DNA from: Pseudoclavibacter sp. AY1H1
GTDB taxonomy: Bacteria > Actinomycetota > Actinomycetes > Actinomycetales > Microbacteriaceae
Assembly: GCF_002931055.1 (NCBI RefSeq)
Contig: NZ_PSXX01000008.1
Location: 1-64,000, forward strand
DNA length: 64,000 nt
Reading direction: 5' to 3'
Part shown: piece by piece, positions 40,529 to 50,353 of the stretch
Numbering within the stretch: the stretch's first letter is position 1
Layout of the letters: every line of letters starts with the position of its first letter
Program-made: the position numbers and the translations under genes
The notes under the pieces: model-generated
What the model was told of the DNA's origin: nothing
The model's database searches: none
What the model saw: only the letters and a program-made list of their open reading frames with translations

Positions 40529-42210
40529 TGGATGGATCTCCTGTGCTCATGGCATCCCTCGCGTTCCTGACGCTCGCGCTCATCCTCGCGGCACTCCACC
40601 GCCCCCTCGGCGACTACCTCGCCTGGGTCTACACCTCAGAGAAGGACTGGCGTCTCGAGCGGGCCGCGTACCGGCTCGTGGGCGTCGACCCCGCCTCCCC
40701 GCAGACCTGGCAGTCGTACCTCCGCGGAGTGCTCATCTTCTCCGCGGTCGGCGTGCTCCTCGTCTACCTGCTGCAGCGCACCCAGCAGTGGCTGCCGTAC
40801 TCGCTTGGGCTGCCGGCGCCGTCCGAGCCCCTCTCCTTCAACACGGCAGTCTCGTTCGTCACGAACACGAACTGGCAGTCGTACTCGCCGGAGCTCACGC
40901 TCGGCTACACCGTCCAGCTGTCGGCGCTCACCGTGCAGAACTTCGTCTCCGCCGCGGTCGGCCTGGCCGTCGCGATCGCCCTCGTGCGCGGTCTCGCCGC
41001 CACGCGCAGCGGAACGCTCGGCAACTTCTGGGTCGACCTCGTGCGGGGCACCGTCCGAGTCCTGCTGCCCATGTCGACGATCGCCGCGCTCGCGCTGCTC
41101 GCGGGCGGCGTCATCCAGAACTTCAACGGGTTCACCGACGTCGCGACGCTCGCCGGGGCAACGCAGTCCATCCCGGGCGGCCCCGTCGCGTCCCAGGAGG
41201 CGATCAAGCTCGTCGGCACCAACGGCGGCGGCTTCTTCAACGCGAACTCGGCGCATCCGTTCGAGAACCCGAGCGCTGTGACGAACCTGCTGCAGATCGT
41301 CCTCATGCTCGCGATCCCGTTCTCGCTGCCTCGGACGTTCGGCCGGATGGTCGGCGACCGCCGCCAGGGGCTCGCCGTGCTCGCCGTCATGGCCACGCTC
41401 TTCACCGTGTCGTTCGCCGTGCTCACCGCCGTCGAGAGTGCGGGCTTCGGTGCCGCGCCCGGGGCCGCAGGGGGAGCGATGGAGGGCAAGGAGCAGCGCT
41501 TCGGCGTCATCGGCTCGACGCTCTTCGCCACCACGAGCACTGGCACGTCGACCGGTGCCGTCAACTCCATGCACGACTCCTACACGGCCTTCGGCGGCCT
41601 CCTCCCGATGCTGAACATGATGCTCGGCGAGATCGCGCCAGGCGGCGTCGGCTCCGGCCTGTACGCCATGCTCGTGCTGGCGATCATCGCGGTGTTCATC
41701 GCCGGCCTCCTCATCGGGCGCACCCCGGAGTACCTCGGCAAGCGGATCGGGCCGCGAGAGATCAAGCTCGCGAGCCTCTACATCCTGGTCACGCCCGTCC
41801 TCGTGCTCACGGGAGTCGCCCTGAGCCTCGCCATCCCGGGCATCCGCGAAGACGTGCAGTCGACGTCCATCTGGAACCCGGGCGTGCACGGCCTCTCCGA
41901 GGTGCTCTACGCCTTCACCTCCGCCGCCAACAACAACGGATCGGCGTTCGCCGGCCTGACCGCGAACACGCCATGGCTCAACACGGCCCTCGGCACCGTC
42001 ATGCTGCTCGGCCGCTTCGTCCCAATCGTGTTCGTGCTGGCGCTCGCCGGCTCGCTCGCCGCGCAGGACAAGGTGCCGGCCACCGTCGGCACCCTGCCGA
42101 CGCACCGCCCGCAGTTCATCGGGCTGCTCACCGGCGTGAGCGTCCTCATCACGGCCCTCACCTACTTCCCAGTGCTCGCGCTGGGCCCCCTCGCAGAAGG
42201 ACTCTCCTGA
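40528..42210 (+). CDS. kdpA: Potassium-transporting ATPase subunit KdpA
   Basis: A 560-aa potassium channel-like subunit with ten helices and four selectivity-filter-like loops. Typical blocks are [10 protein letters not shown] near 110, [19 protein letters not shown] near 229-247, [17 protein letters not shown] and [15 protein letters not shown]. It selects potassium and passes it to KdpB. ATG at 40528 overlaps the kdpF stop. Confidence 0.97.
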   Translation: MDGSPVLMASLAFLTLALILAALHRPLGDYLAWVYTSEKDWRLERAAYRLVGVDPASPQTWQSYLRGVLIFSAVGVLLVYLLQRTQQWLPYSLGLPAPSEPLSFNTAVSFVTNTNWQSYSPELTLGYTVQLSALTVQNFVSAAVGLAVAIALVRGLAATRSGTLGNFWVDLVRGTVRVLLPMSTIAALALLAGGVIQNFNGFTDVATLAGATQSIPGGPVASQEAIKLVGTNGGGFFNANSAHPFENPSAVTNLLQIVLMLAIPFSLPRTFGRMVGDRRQGLAVLAVMATLFTVSFAVLTAVESAGFGAAPGAAGGAMEGKEQRFGVIGSTLFATTSTGTSTGAVNSMHDSYTAFGGLLPMLNMMLGEIAPGGVGSGLYAMLVLAIIAVFIAGLLIGRTPEYLGKRIGPREIKLASLYILVTPVLVLTGVALSLAIPGIREDVQSTSIWNPGVHGLSEVLYAFTSAANNNGSAFAGLTANTPWLNTALGTVMLLGRFVPIVFVLALAGSLAAQDKVPATVGTLPTHRPQFIGLLTGVSVLITALTYFPVLALGPLAEGLS

Positions 42211-42212
42211 CC

Positions 42213-44339
42213 ATGCAGAGCATCCCAATCATGGCGTCGCTGCCCGGCGCGTTCCGCAAGCTCGACCCTCGAGCGCAGTGGCGCAACCCGGTCATGTTCA
42301 TCGTGTGGGTCGGAGCGGCGTTCACGACGGCGCTCGCCATCGCCGAGCCCTTCCTGGGCGGTCCGGCCGACTCCGGCGGCACGCAGATCCCCGCCTCGTT
42401 CACCATTGCCATCGCCGTCTGGCTGTGGCTGACGGTGCTCTTCGCGAACCTCGCCGAGTCGGTGGCCGAGGGGCGGGGCAAGGCGCAGGCCGAGACCCTC
42501 CGGCAGACCAGGACCAGCACCGCGGCTCACCGGGTGGGCGGCTACGACCCCGCAAGCGACCCGGGGGCGGAGCGCGGGAGCACCGTCGAGGTCTCCTCGG
42601 CCGACCTCACCCTCGGCGACGTCGTCGTCGTCTCCGCGGGCGAGCTGATCCCGGGCGACGGCGACGTCATCTGGGGGATCGCCTCCGTGGACGAGTCGGC
42701 CATCACGGGCGAGTCGGCCCCCGTCATCCGCGAGTCCGGCGGCGACCGCAGCGCCGTGACCGGGGGCACCCGCGTGCTCTCCGACCGCATCGTGGTTCGC
42801 ATCACCTCGAAGCCGGGCGAGACGTTCGTCGACCGGATGATCGCCCTCGTCGAGGGAGCCTCCCGGCAGAAGACGCCCAACGAGATCGCGCTCTCCATCC
42901 TCCTCGCGTCCCTCTCGATCGTGTTCGTGGTCGTCGCGCTGACGCTCAACCCGATCGCCTCGTACGCGGCGAAGCCCGTCAGCATCACGGTCCTCATCGC
43001 CCTGCTCGTGTGCCTCATCCCGACGACCATCGGAGCGCTGCTCTCGGCGATCGGCATCGCGGGGATGGACCGGCTCGTGCAGCGCAACGTGCTCGCGATG
43101 TCCGGGCGGGCCGTCGAGGCCGCCGGCGACGTGACGACGCTGCTGCTCGACAAGACCGGCACCATCACCTACGGCAACCGGCGCGCGTCCGAGTTCGTGC
43201 GGATGCCCGCCGCGGGCGAGCAGGAACTGGTCCGCGCCGCTGCCCTGTCTTCGCTCGCCGACCCGACCCCCGAGGGGGTCTCCATCGTCGAGCTCGCCCG
43301 CCAGGAGGGCGTCGATCTCGCCGCCCAACCGGGTGCGGCGCAGGGCGAGGTCGTCGCGTTCACGGCGCAGACCCGCATGTCGGGACTCGACCTGCCCGAC
43401 GGCGCGCGCATCCGCAAGGGCGCCGGGTCCGCGGTGACCGCCTGGCTCGCCGACGAGGGCGCGCCACTCGAGGCCTCACGGCTCGAGGAGCTCCAGGACG
43501 CCACGAACCGCATCTCGCAGAGCGGAGGCACCCCGCTCGTCGTCGCCGTGATGGATGCGCCCGGCCCCGGTTCGGTTACAGGCACCGGCGCGGCCGCCGG
43601 GCGCGTGCTCGGCGTCGTCCACCTCAAGGACATCGTCAAGGAGGGCCTCAGCGAGCGCTTCGCGGAGCTGCGGTCGATGGGCATCCGCACCGTCATGGTG
43701 ACGGGCGACAACCCGCTCACGGCGGCCGCCATCGCCAAGGAGGCCGGAGTCGACGACTTCCTGGCCGAGGCGACACCGGAGCAGAAGCTCGCCTACATCC
43801 GCCGCGAGCAGGACGGCGGCAACCTCGTCGCGATGACGGGGGACGGCACGAACGATGCGCCGGCGCTCGCGCAGGCCGATGTGGGCGTCGCGATGAACAC
43901 GGGCACGTCGGCGGCGAAGGAGGCTGGCAACATGGTCGACCTCGACTCCGACCCGACGAAGCTCATCGACGTGGTGCGCATCGGCAAGCAGCTGCTCATC
44001 ACGCGCGGCGCGCTCACCACGTTCTCCATCTCGAACGACATCGCCAAGTACTTCGCGATCATCCCGGCCATGTTCATGGGCGTGTACCCCGGTCTCGGGG
44101 TCCTCAACATCATGGGTCTCCACTCGCCTGCTTCGGCCGTGCTCTCCGCCATCGTCTTCAACGCCATCGTGATCGTGGCGCTCGTGCCGCTCGCGCTCCG
44201 GGGCGTGAAGTACCGGCCAGCGAACGCCGCGAGCACGCTCGGCCGGAACCTGCTCGTGTACGGGGCTGGCGGCATCGTCGCACCGTTCGTCGGGATCTGG
44301 CTCATCGACCTCGTCGTGCGCCTCATCCCCGGCTTCTGA
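42213..44339 (+). CDS. kdpB: Potassium-transporting ATPase subunit KdpB
   Basis: A 708-aa P-type ATPase that powers high-affinity potassium uptake. The TGES actuator motif, the phosphorylation site [10 protein letters not shown] near 312, and [23 protein letters not shown] in the hinge are all intact. Seven helices are expected. A short Pro/Gly/Thr insert ([14 protein letters not shown]) lies in the nucleotide-binding part. It starts 2 bp after the kdpA stop. Confidence 0.97.
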   Translation: MQSIPIMASLPGAFRKLDPRAQWRNPVMFIVWVGAAFTTALAIAEPFLGGPADSGGTQIPASFTIAIAVWLWLTVLFANLAESVAEGRGKAQAETLRQTRTSTAAHRVGGYDPASDPGAERGSTVEVSSADLTLGDVVVVSAGELIPGDGDVIWGIASVDESAITGESAPVIRESGGDRSAVTGGTRVLSDRIVVRITSKPGETFVDRMIALVEGASRQKTPNEIALSILLASLSIVFVVVALTLNPIASYAAKPVSITVLIALLVCLIPTTIGALLSAIGIAGMDRLVQRNVLAMSGRAVEAAGDVTTLLLDKTGTITYGNRRASEFVRMPAAGEQELVRAAALSSLADPTPEGVSIVELARQEGVDLAAQPGAAQGEVVAFTAQTRMSGLDLPDGARIRKGAGSAVTAWLADEGAPLEASRLEELQDATNRISQSGGTPLVVAVMDAPGPGSVTGTGAAAGRVLGVVHLKDIVKEGLSERFAELRSMGIRTVMVTGDNPLTAAAIAKEAGVDDFLAEATPEQKLAYIRREQDGGNLVAMTGDGTNDAPALAQADVGVAMNTGTSAAKEAGNMVDLDSDPTKLIDVVRIGKQLLITRGALTTFSISNDIAKYFAIIPAMFMGVYPGLGVLNIMGLHSPASAVLSAIVFNAIVIVALVPLALRGVKYRPANAASTLGRNLLVYGAGGIVAPFVGIWLIDLVVRLIPGF

Positions 44340-44380
44340 CCCCGCCACCACCGCCCCGACTGATCTGACAGGACTCCACC

Positions 44381-45016
44381 TTGAACTCCTCAACTCGCGC
44401 CACGGCGCGCACCACCTGGGTCGCCGTGCGGGCGATGCTCCTCTTCACGCTCGTGCTCGGCGTCGGCTACACCCTGGTCATCACGGGCGTCGGGCAGCTC
44501 GCGTTCGGAGCCCAGGCGAACGGCTCCCAGCTGCACGACGACGGCACGAGCATCGGGTCCAGCCTCATCGGGCAGTCCTTCACGGACGCCGAAGGCAATC
44601 CGCTTCCCGAGTTCTTCCAGTCGCGCCCATCGGCCGCGGGCGACGGCTACGACTCGGGCGCCTCCTCCGGCTCGAACCGGGGGCCCGAGAACCCGGAGCT
44701 CGTCGCAGCCATCGACGAGCGGCGCCGCGAAGTCGCGGAGCTCAACGGCGTCTCGCTCGCGGAGGTGCCCGCGGATGCCGTCACGGCGTCCGCATCCGGC
44801 CTCGATCCGCACATCAGCCCCGAGTACGCCGCCCTGCAGGTGGCACGCGTCGCCGAGGCTCGCGGGCTCGCGGAGGCGGACGTCCGTACTCTGGTCGCAG
44901 CGCACACGACCAGCCCCTTCCTCGGCTTCCTCGGGGAGGCGAGCGTCAACGTGCTCGAACTCAACCAGGCCCTGGTCGAGCAGCAGGCCCCGACCACGGA
45001 TACGAAGGAGCGCTGA
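44381..45016 (+). CDS. kdpC: Potassium-transporting ATPase subunit KdpC
   Basis: A 211-aa single-helix subunit that helps ATP binding by KdpB. The N-terminal helix is at about 15-37. IGSSLIGQSFTDAEGNPLPEFFQSRPSAAGDGYDSGASSGSNRGPENPEL and LDPHISPEYA are the usual KdpC blocks; I quote them only to show the match over about 55-115 and 147-156. TTG at 44381 is the only start that keeps the helix, so this is a rare-start gene with a weak AGGA site. Confidence 0.94.
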   Translation: MNSSTRATARTTWVAVRAMLLFTLVLGVGYTLVITGVGQLAFGAQANGSQLHDDGTSIGSSLIGQSFTDAEGNPLPEFFQSRPSAAGDGYDSGASSGSNRGPENPELVAAIDERRREVAELNGVSLAEVPADAVTASASGLDPHISPEYAALQVARVAEARGLAEADVRTLVAAHTTSPFLGFLGEASVNVLELNQALVEQQAPTTDTKER

Positions 45017-45019
45017 GTC

Positions 45020-47572
45020 ATGGCGAAGCGCGGACGGCTGCGGGTGCTGCTCGGCGCCGCCCCTGGCGTGGGCAAGACGTTCGCGATGCTCAACGAGGGC
45101 AGGCGGATGCGCGAAGCGGGACAGGATGTCGTCGTCGCGGTCGTCGAGACCCACGGCCGGGCCGCGACGGCTGCCGCAGCAGACGGGCTCGAGGTGCTGC
45201 AGCGTGCGGAGTCCCTCCACCGCGGCGTGACGCTCTCGGAGATGGACGTGGACGCCGTGCTCGAGCGCAGCCCCGAGATCGCCCTCGTCGACGAGCTCGC
45301 CCACACGAACGCCCCCGGCTCGCGCAACGCCAAGCGCTGGGAGGACGTCGAGGAGCTCCTCGAGGCCGGCATCGACGTGCTCTCGACGGTGAACATCCAG
45401 CACGTCGAGTCGCTGGGCGACGTGGTCGAGCAGATCACGGGCGCACCGCAGCGGGAGACGATCCCCGACCAGGTGCTGCGTCGCGCCGACCAGGTGCAGG
45501 TGGTGGACCTCTCGCCCCAGGCGCTGCGCGATCGGCTGGCGGGTGGCCTCGTCTACCCGGCGGAGCGTGTCGACGCCGCGCTCTCCAACTACTTCCGCCT
45601 CGGCAACCTGACAGCGCTGCGGGAGCTGGCGCTGCTGTGGCTCGCCGATGAGGTCGACCAGTCCCTGCAGAGCTACCGCGCCGAGCAGGGCATCGACACC
45701 ACGTGGGAGGCGCGCGAGCGAGTCGTCGTGACGATCACCGGTGGCGCGGAGGGCGAGACGCTGCTGCGCCGCGGCGCCCGCATCGCCGCGAGGTCGGGCA
45801 GCGGGGAGCTGCTTGCGCTGCATGTCACGAGCCAGGACGGTCTTCGCGCCGGTGACCCAGCGCACCTCGCGCGCCAGCGGGCGCTCGTCGAAGAGCTCGG
45901 CGGAACGTACCACCAGGTCGTCGGCGAGGATGTCCCGGCGGCGCTCATCGAGTTCGCGCGCTCGGTCAACGCGACCCAGCTGGTCATCGGCGTGAGTCGG
46001 CGGAATCGCCTGGCTGCGCTGCTCACGGGGCCGAGCGTCGGGAGCGCGGTGACCCGCGAGGCGGGCAGCATCGACGTGCACATCGTGAACCACGCGCGAG
46101 CCGGCGGCGGCGTGAGGCTGCCCCGGCTCGGCGGTGCGCTCACGATGCGTCGCCGCATCGCGGGGCTGGCGCTCGCCCTGGTCGCTGGACCACTGCTCAC
46201 CTGGCTCCTGGCATCGCTCGGCAGCGTCGACTCGTTCACGACGCACGCGCTCAGCTACCAGCTCCTCGTCGTCACGGTCGCCCTCATCGGCGGGCTGTGG
46301 CCCGCGCTCTTCGCCGCCGTGCTCTCGGGGGTCACGCTCGACTTCTTCTTCGTCGCCCCGTTCGGCACGGTCCTCATCACCGAGCCGAGCCACCTCGTCG
46401 CGATCGTCCTCTACGTGGTCATCGCGACGCTCGTGAGCCTCGTCGTCGACCGGGCGGCCAGGAGGGCGCGCGAGGCGAGGAGGGCCGCCGCGGAGTCGCA
46501 GCTGCTGCAGACGGTTGCCGGCAGCGTGCTGCGCGGGCAGAGCGCCCTGCAGGCGCTGGTCGAGCGGACACGGGAGGCGTTCGGGCTCGCGGGTGTGCGA
46601 CTCGTGGATGCGCGAGGCGACGCCAGTGGGGCTGACCCGCTTGTGCTCGCGAGCTGCGGAGAGCCGGTGCGCGGGAACCGCCACGCGGTCATCCCGGTGA
46701 GCGCGGGGACGTCAGACGGGGCTGGCGCGCGACTCGAGCTGCACGGGCGCGAGCTCGATGCCTCTGAGCGTCGCCTCCTGACGGTCATCGTCGCCCAGCT
46801 CGGCGCGGCCCTGGAGCACAGCGACCTGCGGGTCGCGGCAGACGAGGTGGCCCCGCTCGCCGCCTCCGACAAGGTCAGACGGGCGCTCCTGTCCGCCCTC
46901 AGCCACGACCTGAGGCGGCCCCTCGCCTCGGCGACGGCGGCCGTCAGCGGCCTGCGTTCGGCGGGCGAGGAACTCGCGGCAGCCGACCGCGACGAGCTCC
47001 TCGAGACCGCGGACGAGAGCCTCGGAACGCTCGCCGCTCTCGTCACCGACCTCCTCGACGTGAGTCGACTGCAGTCCGGGGGACTCGCCGTTTCGATCAT
47101 GCCGACCGACCCCGCCGACGTGATCGTGCCCGCGCTCGACGAGCTGCAGCTCGGCCCGGACGACGTGGAGCTGGCGCTCGACTCGAGCGCCGCATCCGTC
47201 GCCGCCGACCCGGCCCTCCTGCAGCGGGTGCTCGTGAACCTCCTCGCCAACGCGGTCCGGCACTCGCCACCGAACCGCCGCGTGCGGCTCGCGACGAGCG
47301 AGTTCGGCGGGAGCGTGCAGATCAGGATCATCGACCGGGGGCCCGGAATCCCCGCCGAACGCCGGGACGACGTGTTCGTGCCCTTCCAGCGCCTCGGCGA
47401 CACCGACAACTCGACGGGCCTCGGGCTGGGCCTCGCCATCTCGAAGGGATTCGTGGAGGGGATGCACGGCACACTGGTGCCGGAGGACACCCCGGGCGGA
47501 GGGCTCACGATGGTCGTGACGCTGCCGGTCGCCGGCAACCCGCCCGAGCAGATCCAGGGAGATCGCGCATGA
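45020..47572 (+). CDS. kdpD: Sensor histidine kinase KdpD
   Basis: An 850-aa turgor/potassium sensor. The N-terminal KdpD domain has a Walker A motif GAAPGVGKT (10-18). A universal-stress-type domain follows (about 230-360), then four membrane helices (about 380-480), a GAF-like part, and the kinase core. The phosphorylated His is in LSALSHDLRRP near 628, with NLLANAVRHSPP (N box), DRGPGIP and GLGLGLAIS in the ATPase domain. It phosphorylates KdpE, whose gene overlaps it by ATGA. Confidence 0.96.
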   Translation: MAKRGRLRVLLGAAPGVGKTFAMLNEGRRMREAGQDVVVAVVETHGRAATAAAADGLEVLQRAESLHRGVTLSEMDVDAVLERSPEIALVDELAHTNAPGSRNAKRWEDVEELLEAGIDVLSTVNIQHVESLGDVVEQITGAPQRETIPDQVLRRADQVQVVDLSPQALRDRLAGGLVYPAERVDAALSNYFRLGNLTALRELALLWLADEVDQSLQSYRAEQGIDTTWEARERVVVTITGGAEGETLLRRGARIAARSGSGELLALHVTSQDGLRAGDPAHLARQRALVEELGGTYHQVVGEDVPAALIEFARSVNATQLVIGVSRRNRLAALLTGPSVGSAVTREAGSIDVHIVNHARAGGGVRLPRLGGALTMRRRIAGLALALVAGPLLTWLLASLGSVDSFTTHALSYQLLVVTVALIGGLWPALFAAVLSGVTLDFFFVAPFGTVLITEPSHLVAIVLYVVIATLVSLVVDRAARRAREARRAAAESQLLQTVAGSVLRGQSALQALVERTREAFGLAGVRLVDARGDASGADPLVLASCGEPVRGNRHAVIPVSAGTSDGAGARLELHGRELDASERRLLTVIVAQLGAALEHSDLRVAADEVAPLAASDKVRRALLSALSHDLRRPLASATAAVSGLRSAGEELAAADRDELLETADESLGTLAALVTDLLDVSRLQSGGLAVSIMPTDPADVIVPALDELQLGPDDVELALDSSAASVAADPALLQRVLVNLLANAVRHSPPNRRVRLATSEFGGSVQIRIIDRGPGIPAERRDDVFVPFQRLGDTDNSTGLGLGLAISKGFVEGMHGTLVPEDTPGGGLTMVVTLPVAGNPPEQIQGDRA

Positions 47573-48294
47573 AGATCCTGATCGCCGACGACGACCCGCA
47601 GCTGCTGCGTGCGCTGCGCATCACCCTCACCGCCAAGGGGTACGAGGTGCTCGTCGCCCGCAACGGAACGGAGGCCGTCTCGATCGCGGCCGAGCGCCGC
47701 CCGGACCTGTACCTCCTCGACCTCGGGATGCCCGAGCTCGACGGGATCGAAGTGATCCAAGCCATCCGCGGCTGGTCGGACGCGCCGATCCTCGTCGTCT
47801 CCGGGCGCAGCGGGGCCGGCGACAAGGTGGATGCGCTCGATGCCGGCGCCGACGACTACGTCACGAAGCCGTTCTCCGTCGACGAGCTGCTCGCGCGCAT
47901 CCGTGCCCTGTCTCGTCGGGTGCCGCAGGGCGACGCGGAACCCGTCGTCGCGTTCGGCGACGTGTCCGTCGACCTCGCCGCGAAGAGCGTCGTGCGCACG
48001 GGAGGGGGAGAGGCGGCGCACGTGCGCCTCACCCCGACGGAGTGGCAGGTGCTCGAGCTGCTCGTGCGCAACGCGGGGAGGCTCGTGACGAGGCAGATGC
48101 TGCTCACGAGCATCTGGGGCTCCGAGCATGTCACCGACACCGGATACCTCCGGCTGTACATGTCGCAGCTGCGCAAGAAGCTCGAGCCGGTGCCGTCCGA
48201 GCCTCGCCACCTCCTCACGGAGGCCGGCATGGGCTACCGGCTGGTGTTGAGGTCGGACGGCCCCGCCTCGGCCTCGCTGGCCGAGAAGGGCTAG
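47569..48294 (+). CDS. kdpE: Response regulator KdpE
   Basis: A 241-aa OmpR/PhoB-type regulator. The receiver domain has DDD at 7-9, the phospho-acceptor Asp51 in LLDLGMPELDG, and Lys in YVTKPFS near 103. The C-terminal winged helix is at about 125-230 (RLTPTEWQVLELLVRNAGRLVTRQ). When phosphorylated by KdpD it should activate the kdp promoter upstream of 40359. It overlaps kdpD by 4 bp, and its TAG shares CTAG with the convergent gene. Confidence 0.96.
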   Translation: MKILIADDDPQLLRALRITLTAKGYEVLVARNGTEAVSIAAERRPDLYLLDLGMPELDGIEVIQAIRGWSDAPILVVSGRSGAGDKVDALDAGADDYVTKPFSVDELLARIRALSRRVPQGDAEPVVAFGDVSVDLAAKSVVRTGGGEAAHVRLTPTEWQVLELLVRNAGRLVTRQMLLTSIWGSEHVTDTGYLRLYMSQLRKKLEPVPSEPRHLLTEAGMGYRLVLRSDGPASASLAEKG

Positions 48295-48578
48295 CTGTCC
48301 GAGGGGGCCGCTCGGCTCGCCTCCTCCGCGCTGGGGAATTCAATGCCTTCCGCGTCGATATCGCCGACGTCGTCTGGCCCGCCCGTGCCAGGCCGCACGT
48401 TCACCTTGTCGGTGTCGATGTCGCCGTCGAGGCGCCCGTCGACCTCGTCGACCCGTGCGGTGCCGGTCTCCTGCTTCGCCTGCGTCTCGGTCTCGCTTCC
48501 GGGGGAGTAGGCGGTGTCCTTCTCGAGCTGCTCGTCCGTGGAGAGGCTGTCTTCGTGATCGTGCATCTGGTGGCTCAT
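48291..48578 (-). CDS. Small acidic hypothetical protein
   Basis: A 95-aa, very acidic, hydrophilic protein with no membrane segment or recognised domain (MSHQMHDHEDSLSTDEQL at the start). It is probably disordered. ATG at 48578 is the first sensible start; the longer frame is not supported. It is convergent with kdpE and shares the CTAG stop. Confidence 0.55.
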   Translation of the reverse strand: MSHQMHDHEDSLSTDEQLEKDTAYSPGSETETQAKQETGTARVDEVDGRLDGDIDTDKVNVRPGTGGPDDVGDIDAEGIEFPSAEEASRAAPSDS

Positions 48579-48709
48579 CCCGCGAGCCTGTGGGCTCGTC
48601 CTGGGAAGCCGCGGGGGTCCGGATGCGTGGAGCCCGTGAGTCTCGACGCAGATGGCCCGCGTCGCCGGAGCGTCGCGGGCCACAGCATCAACCGGCTGGG
48701 TGGCCGGTG

Positions 48710-48856
48710 TCAGTCCTCTTCGGGCTCGAAGGTGGAGGCGTCAGGGTCGTAGCCGACCGCGACTCCATCGTCGGAGTCGGGAATCGTCCCGTCTTCGCCG
48801 AGGCCGTTCGGCTTCTCTTCGCCGTCGGCGTCGTGGGAAATCTTCTGGTCGCTCAT
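48710..48856 (-). CDS. 48-aa acidic conserved hypothetical protein
   Basis: A 48-aa frame starts at ATG 48856 behind an AAGG site (MSDQKISHDADGEEKPNGLG, then an acidic tail DSDDGVAVGYDPD and FEPEED). The sequence is highly acidic and probably disordered. Similar short acidic proteins occur in related actinobacteria as far as I recall, but none has a known role. It lies upstream of the 95-aa acidic gene on the same strand. Confidence 0.6.
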   Translation of the reverse strand: MSDQKISHDADGEEKPNGLGEDGTIPDSDDGVAVGYDPDASTFEPEED

Positions 48857-48964
48857 CGTTGGCCTTCCGGTCGGGATCTTCCTTGACTGGGCCGACGATA
48901 GCGCTCGCGGCTGGGGAGTTTGCGGGACGTGACGCGGTGGGGTGACGTCGGGGAGCGGTGGCTG

Positions 48965-49300
48965 CTACTCGGAGTCCCAGATCGCCGTCAGCGCGTTCAT
49001 GATCTCCGTCTGCGACGTGCCTGAGCGCCGTGCTTCCTCGACGGCGGCCCGCAGCTTCGCGGTGACGGCACCGGGCAGTGTCGAGGGCTGGTCCGCGACC
49101 CGGGTGCCCGCGGCTCCGCGTGTGACGATCGTGCCCTCCGCCTCGAGCAGCCGGTAGGCCCGCGCCGCGGTGCCGAGGGCAACGCCGAAGTCCCTGGCGG
49201 TCTGGCGAACGGTCGGCAGTCGTTCACCCGCGCCGATCCGTCCCGCCAGGATCAGCCCCCGGAAGTGGGCCGCGACCTGCTCCGACGTGCCCTCGCTCAT
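48965..49300 (-). CDS. GntR family regulator (YtrA-type)
   Basis: A 111-aa regulator with the short YtrA layout: a GntR winged helix at about 5-72 (LILAGRIGAGERLPTVRQTARDFGVALGTAARAYRLLEAEG) and only a short C-terminal helix pair. It follows the membrane-protein gene by an ATGA overlap, and a palindrome lies in front of that gene. The pair is probably one autoregulated unit. Confidence 0.9.
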   Translation of the reverse strand: MSEGTSEQVAAHFRGLILAGRIGAGERLPTVRQTARDFGVALGTAARAYRLLEAEGTIVTRGAAGTRVADQPSTLPGAVTAKLRAAVEEARRSGTSQTEIMNALTAIWDSE

Positions 49301-50241
49301 CGTCGTCCCCGACCGGTCCGATGCGTGAAGCCGACGAGCAGGAGCAGCGTGAGGCCGATGCCGCGGAGCAGGCGGCCGCCCCATGTGAGCACCGGCTCGA
49401 AGGCGGCCATGCTCGTGCCCCAGGAGTAGTCGGGCGCGGTCAGCTGCGCACCGGCCGCGCCTCCCATCCGGAGCGCGCAGCTGCCGAGCACGAAGACGAG
49501 GATCCCGATCGAGAACCAGAGGACGCGTGTTGCGAGCGCCCGACGTGCTTGGCTCTCCCACTCGACGCTCTTCGGCTCGAGGAAGGTGCGCGTCGCATTG
49601 GCGTGCAGTGCGAACGCGGTTGCCGCGACGAGGGCGACCGCCGCGATCGCTGCCGGAACGCCATACGCCCACCCGTAGAAGCGCCCCGATGCAGCCGAGA
49701 ACTGCCCACCGGTCTCGATGACGAACAGGGTGTGGCGGCCGTCCTCATCCGCGCTCGAGATCGAGCCAGCAAACACGGTCAGGAGGAGAAGCGCAGCGAG
49801 AGCCGCGGCGAGGGTCGCGAGCCCGCGACCCGGGGCGTAGGTCCGCAAACCTCGCGGCCCGGAAGGTGGAACCGCGGCGCGAGGCGTGCTGCGGAACAGG
49901 GCGAGGATCAGAGCGACCACGATGAGGGCGAGGCTGCCGACGATGAGCTCTCGAGAGAAGTCGTGCCAGCGGAAGTCGAACGGGTCCGAGTTGAGCGTGA
50001 GCCAGCCGGGCAGCATGCCCTCGACGAAGGGTGCAAACGCGACGAGGGCGGCCAGCAGGGCGGCGACGCCGAGGGTCAGGCTGGCCAGTGCATCCGGGCG
50101 TGAGCGCAGCAGACCCGGGCTCGCTGCCGGGACGCGCACTCGAGAGCGCACCCACGGGGCGAAGCTCAGTCCGAGGGCGAGCACTGCCGCCGGCACGAAT
50201 GTGACCAGGTCGAACATCAGGATCAAGAACAGCGGGCTCAT
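49297..50241 (-). CDS. Membrane protein coupled to GntR regulator (DUF1648-like region possible)
   Basis: A 314-aa protein with about seven helices (near 5-28, 53-75, 97-117, 135-155, 190-212, 240-262 and 290-307). The loop HDFSRELIVG and the C-terminal PDYSWGTSMAAFEPVLTWGGRL segment are hydrophilic. The family is not recognised with confidence. In similar units the membrane protein deals with cell-envelope stress or export; this is only an analogy. ATG at 50241 has AAAGGAGG upstream. Confidence 0.7.
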   Translation of the reverse strand: MSPLFLILMFDLVTFVPAAVLALGLSFAPWVRSRVRVPAASPGLLRSRPDALASLTLGVAALLAALVAFAPFVEGMLPGWLTLNSDPFDFRWHDFSRELIVGSLALIVVALILALFRSTPRAAVPPSGPRGLRTYAPGRGLATLAAALAALLLLTVFAGSISSADEDGRHTLFVIETGGQFSAASGRFYGWAYGVPAAIAAVALVAATAFALHANATRTFLEPKSVEWESQARRALATRVLWFSIGILVFVLGSCALRMGGAAGAQLTAPDYSWGTSMAAFEPVLTWGGRLLRGIGLTLLLLVGFTHRTGRGRR

Positions 50242-50285
50242 CTGCGCCTCCTTTGGCAGTCGTCAACCTCTTGTTACTCTTCGAG

Positions 50286-50318
50286 GGTACAAGATTTTGT
50301 ACCTGCTCGGCGGTACAA
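50286..50318 (-). promoter_or_regulatory. Candidate operator of the GntR unit
   Basis: GGTACAA-GATT-TTGTACC (50286-50303) is a perfect palindrome, and a further half-site GGTACAA is at 50312-50318. It lies 45 bp upstream of the membrane-protein start on the minus strand. The GTAC-N-GTAC form is usual for YtrA-type GntR regulators. Confidence 0.7.
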
Positions 50319-50353
50319 GTGCTGAGGTTGGAGGCGTCGGCGGTTTGCTTGGG

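Noticed and set aside
40636-42228. 530-aa minus-strand open frame opposite kdpA
   Set aside because: Its composition is Arg/Glu/His/Asp-rich nonsense typical of antisense frames in high-GC DNA; kdpA explains the region.
45020-47572. Split KdpD or fused kinase
   Set aside because: All domains are present in one uninterrupted frame of normal length, so nothing is unusual.
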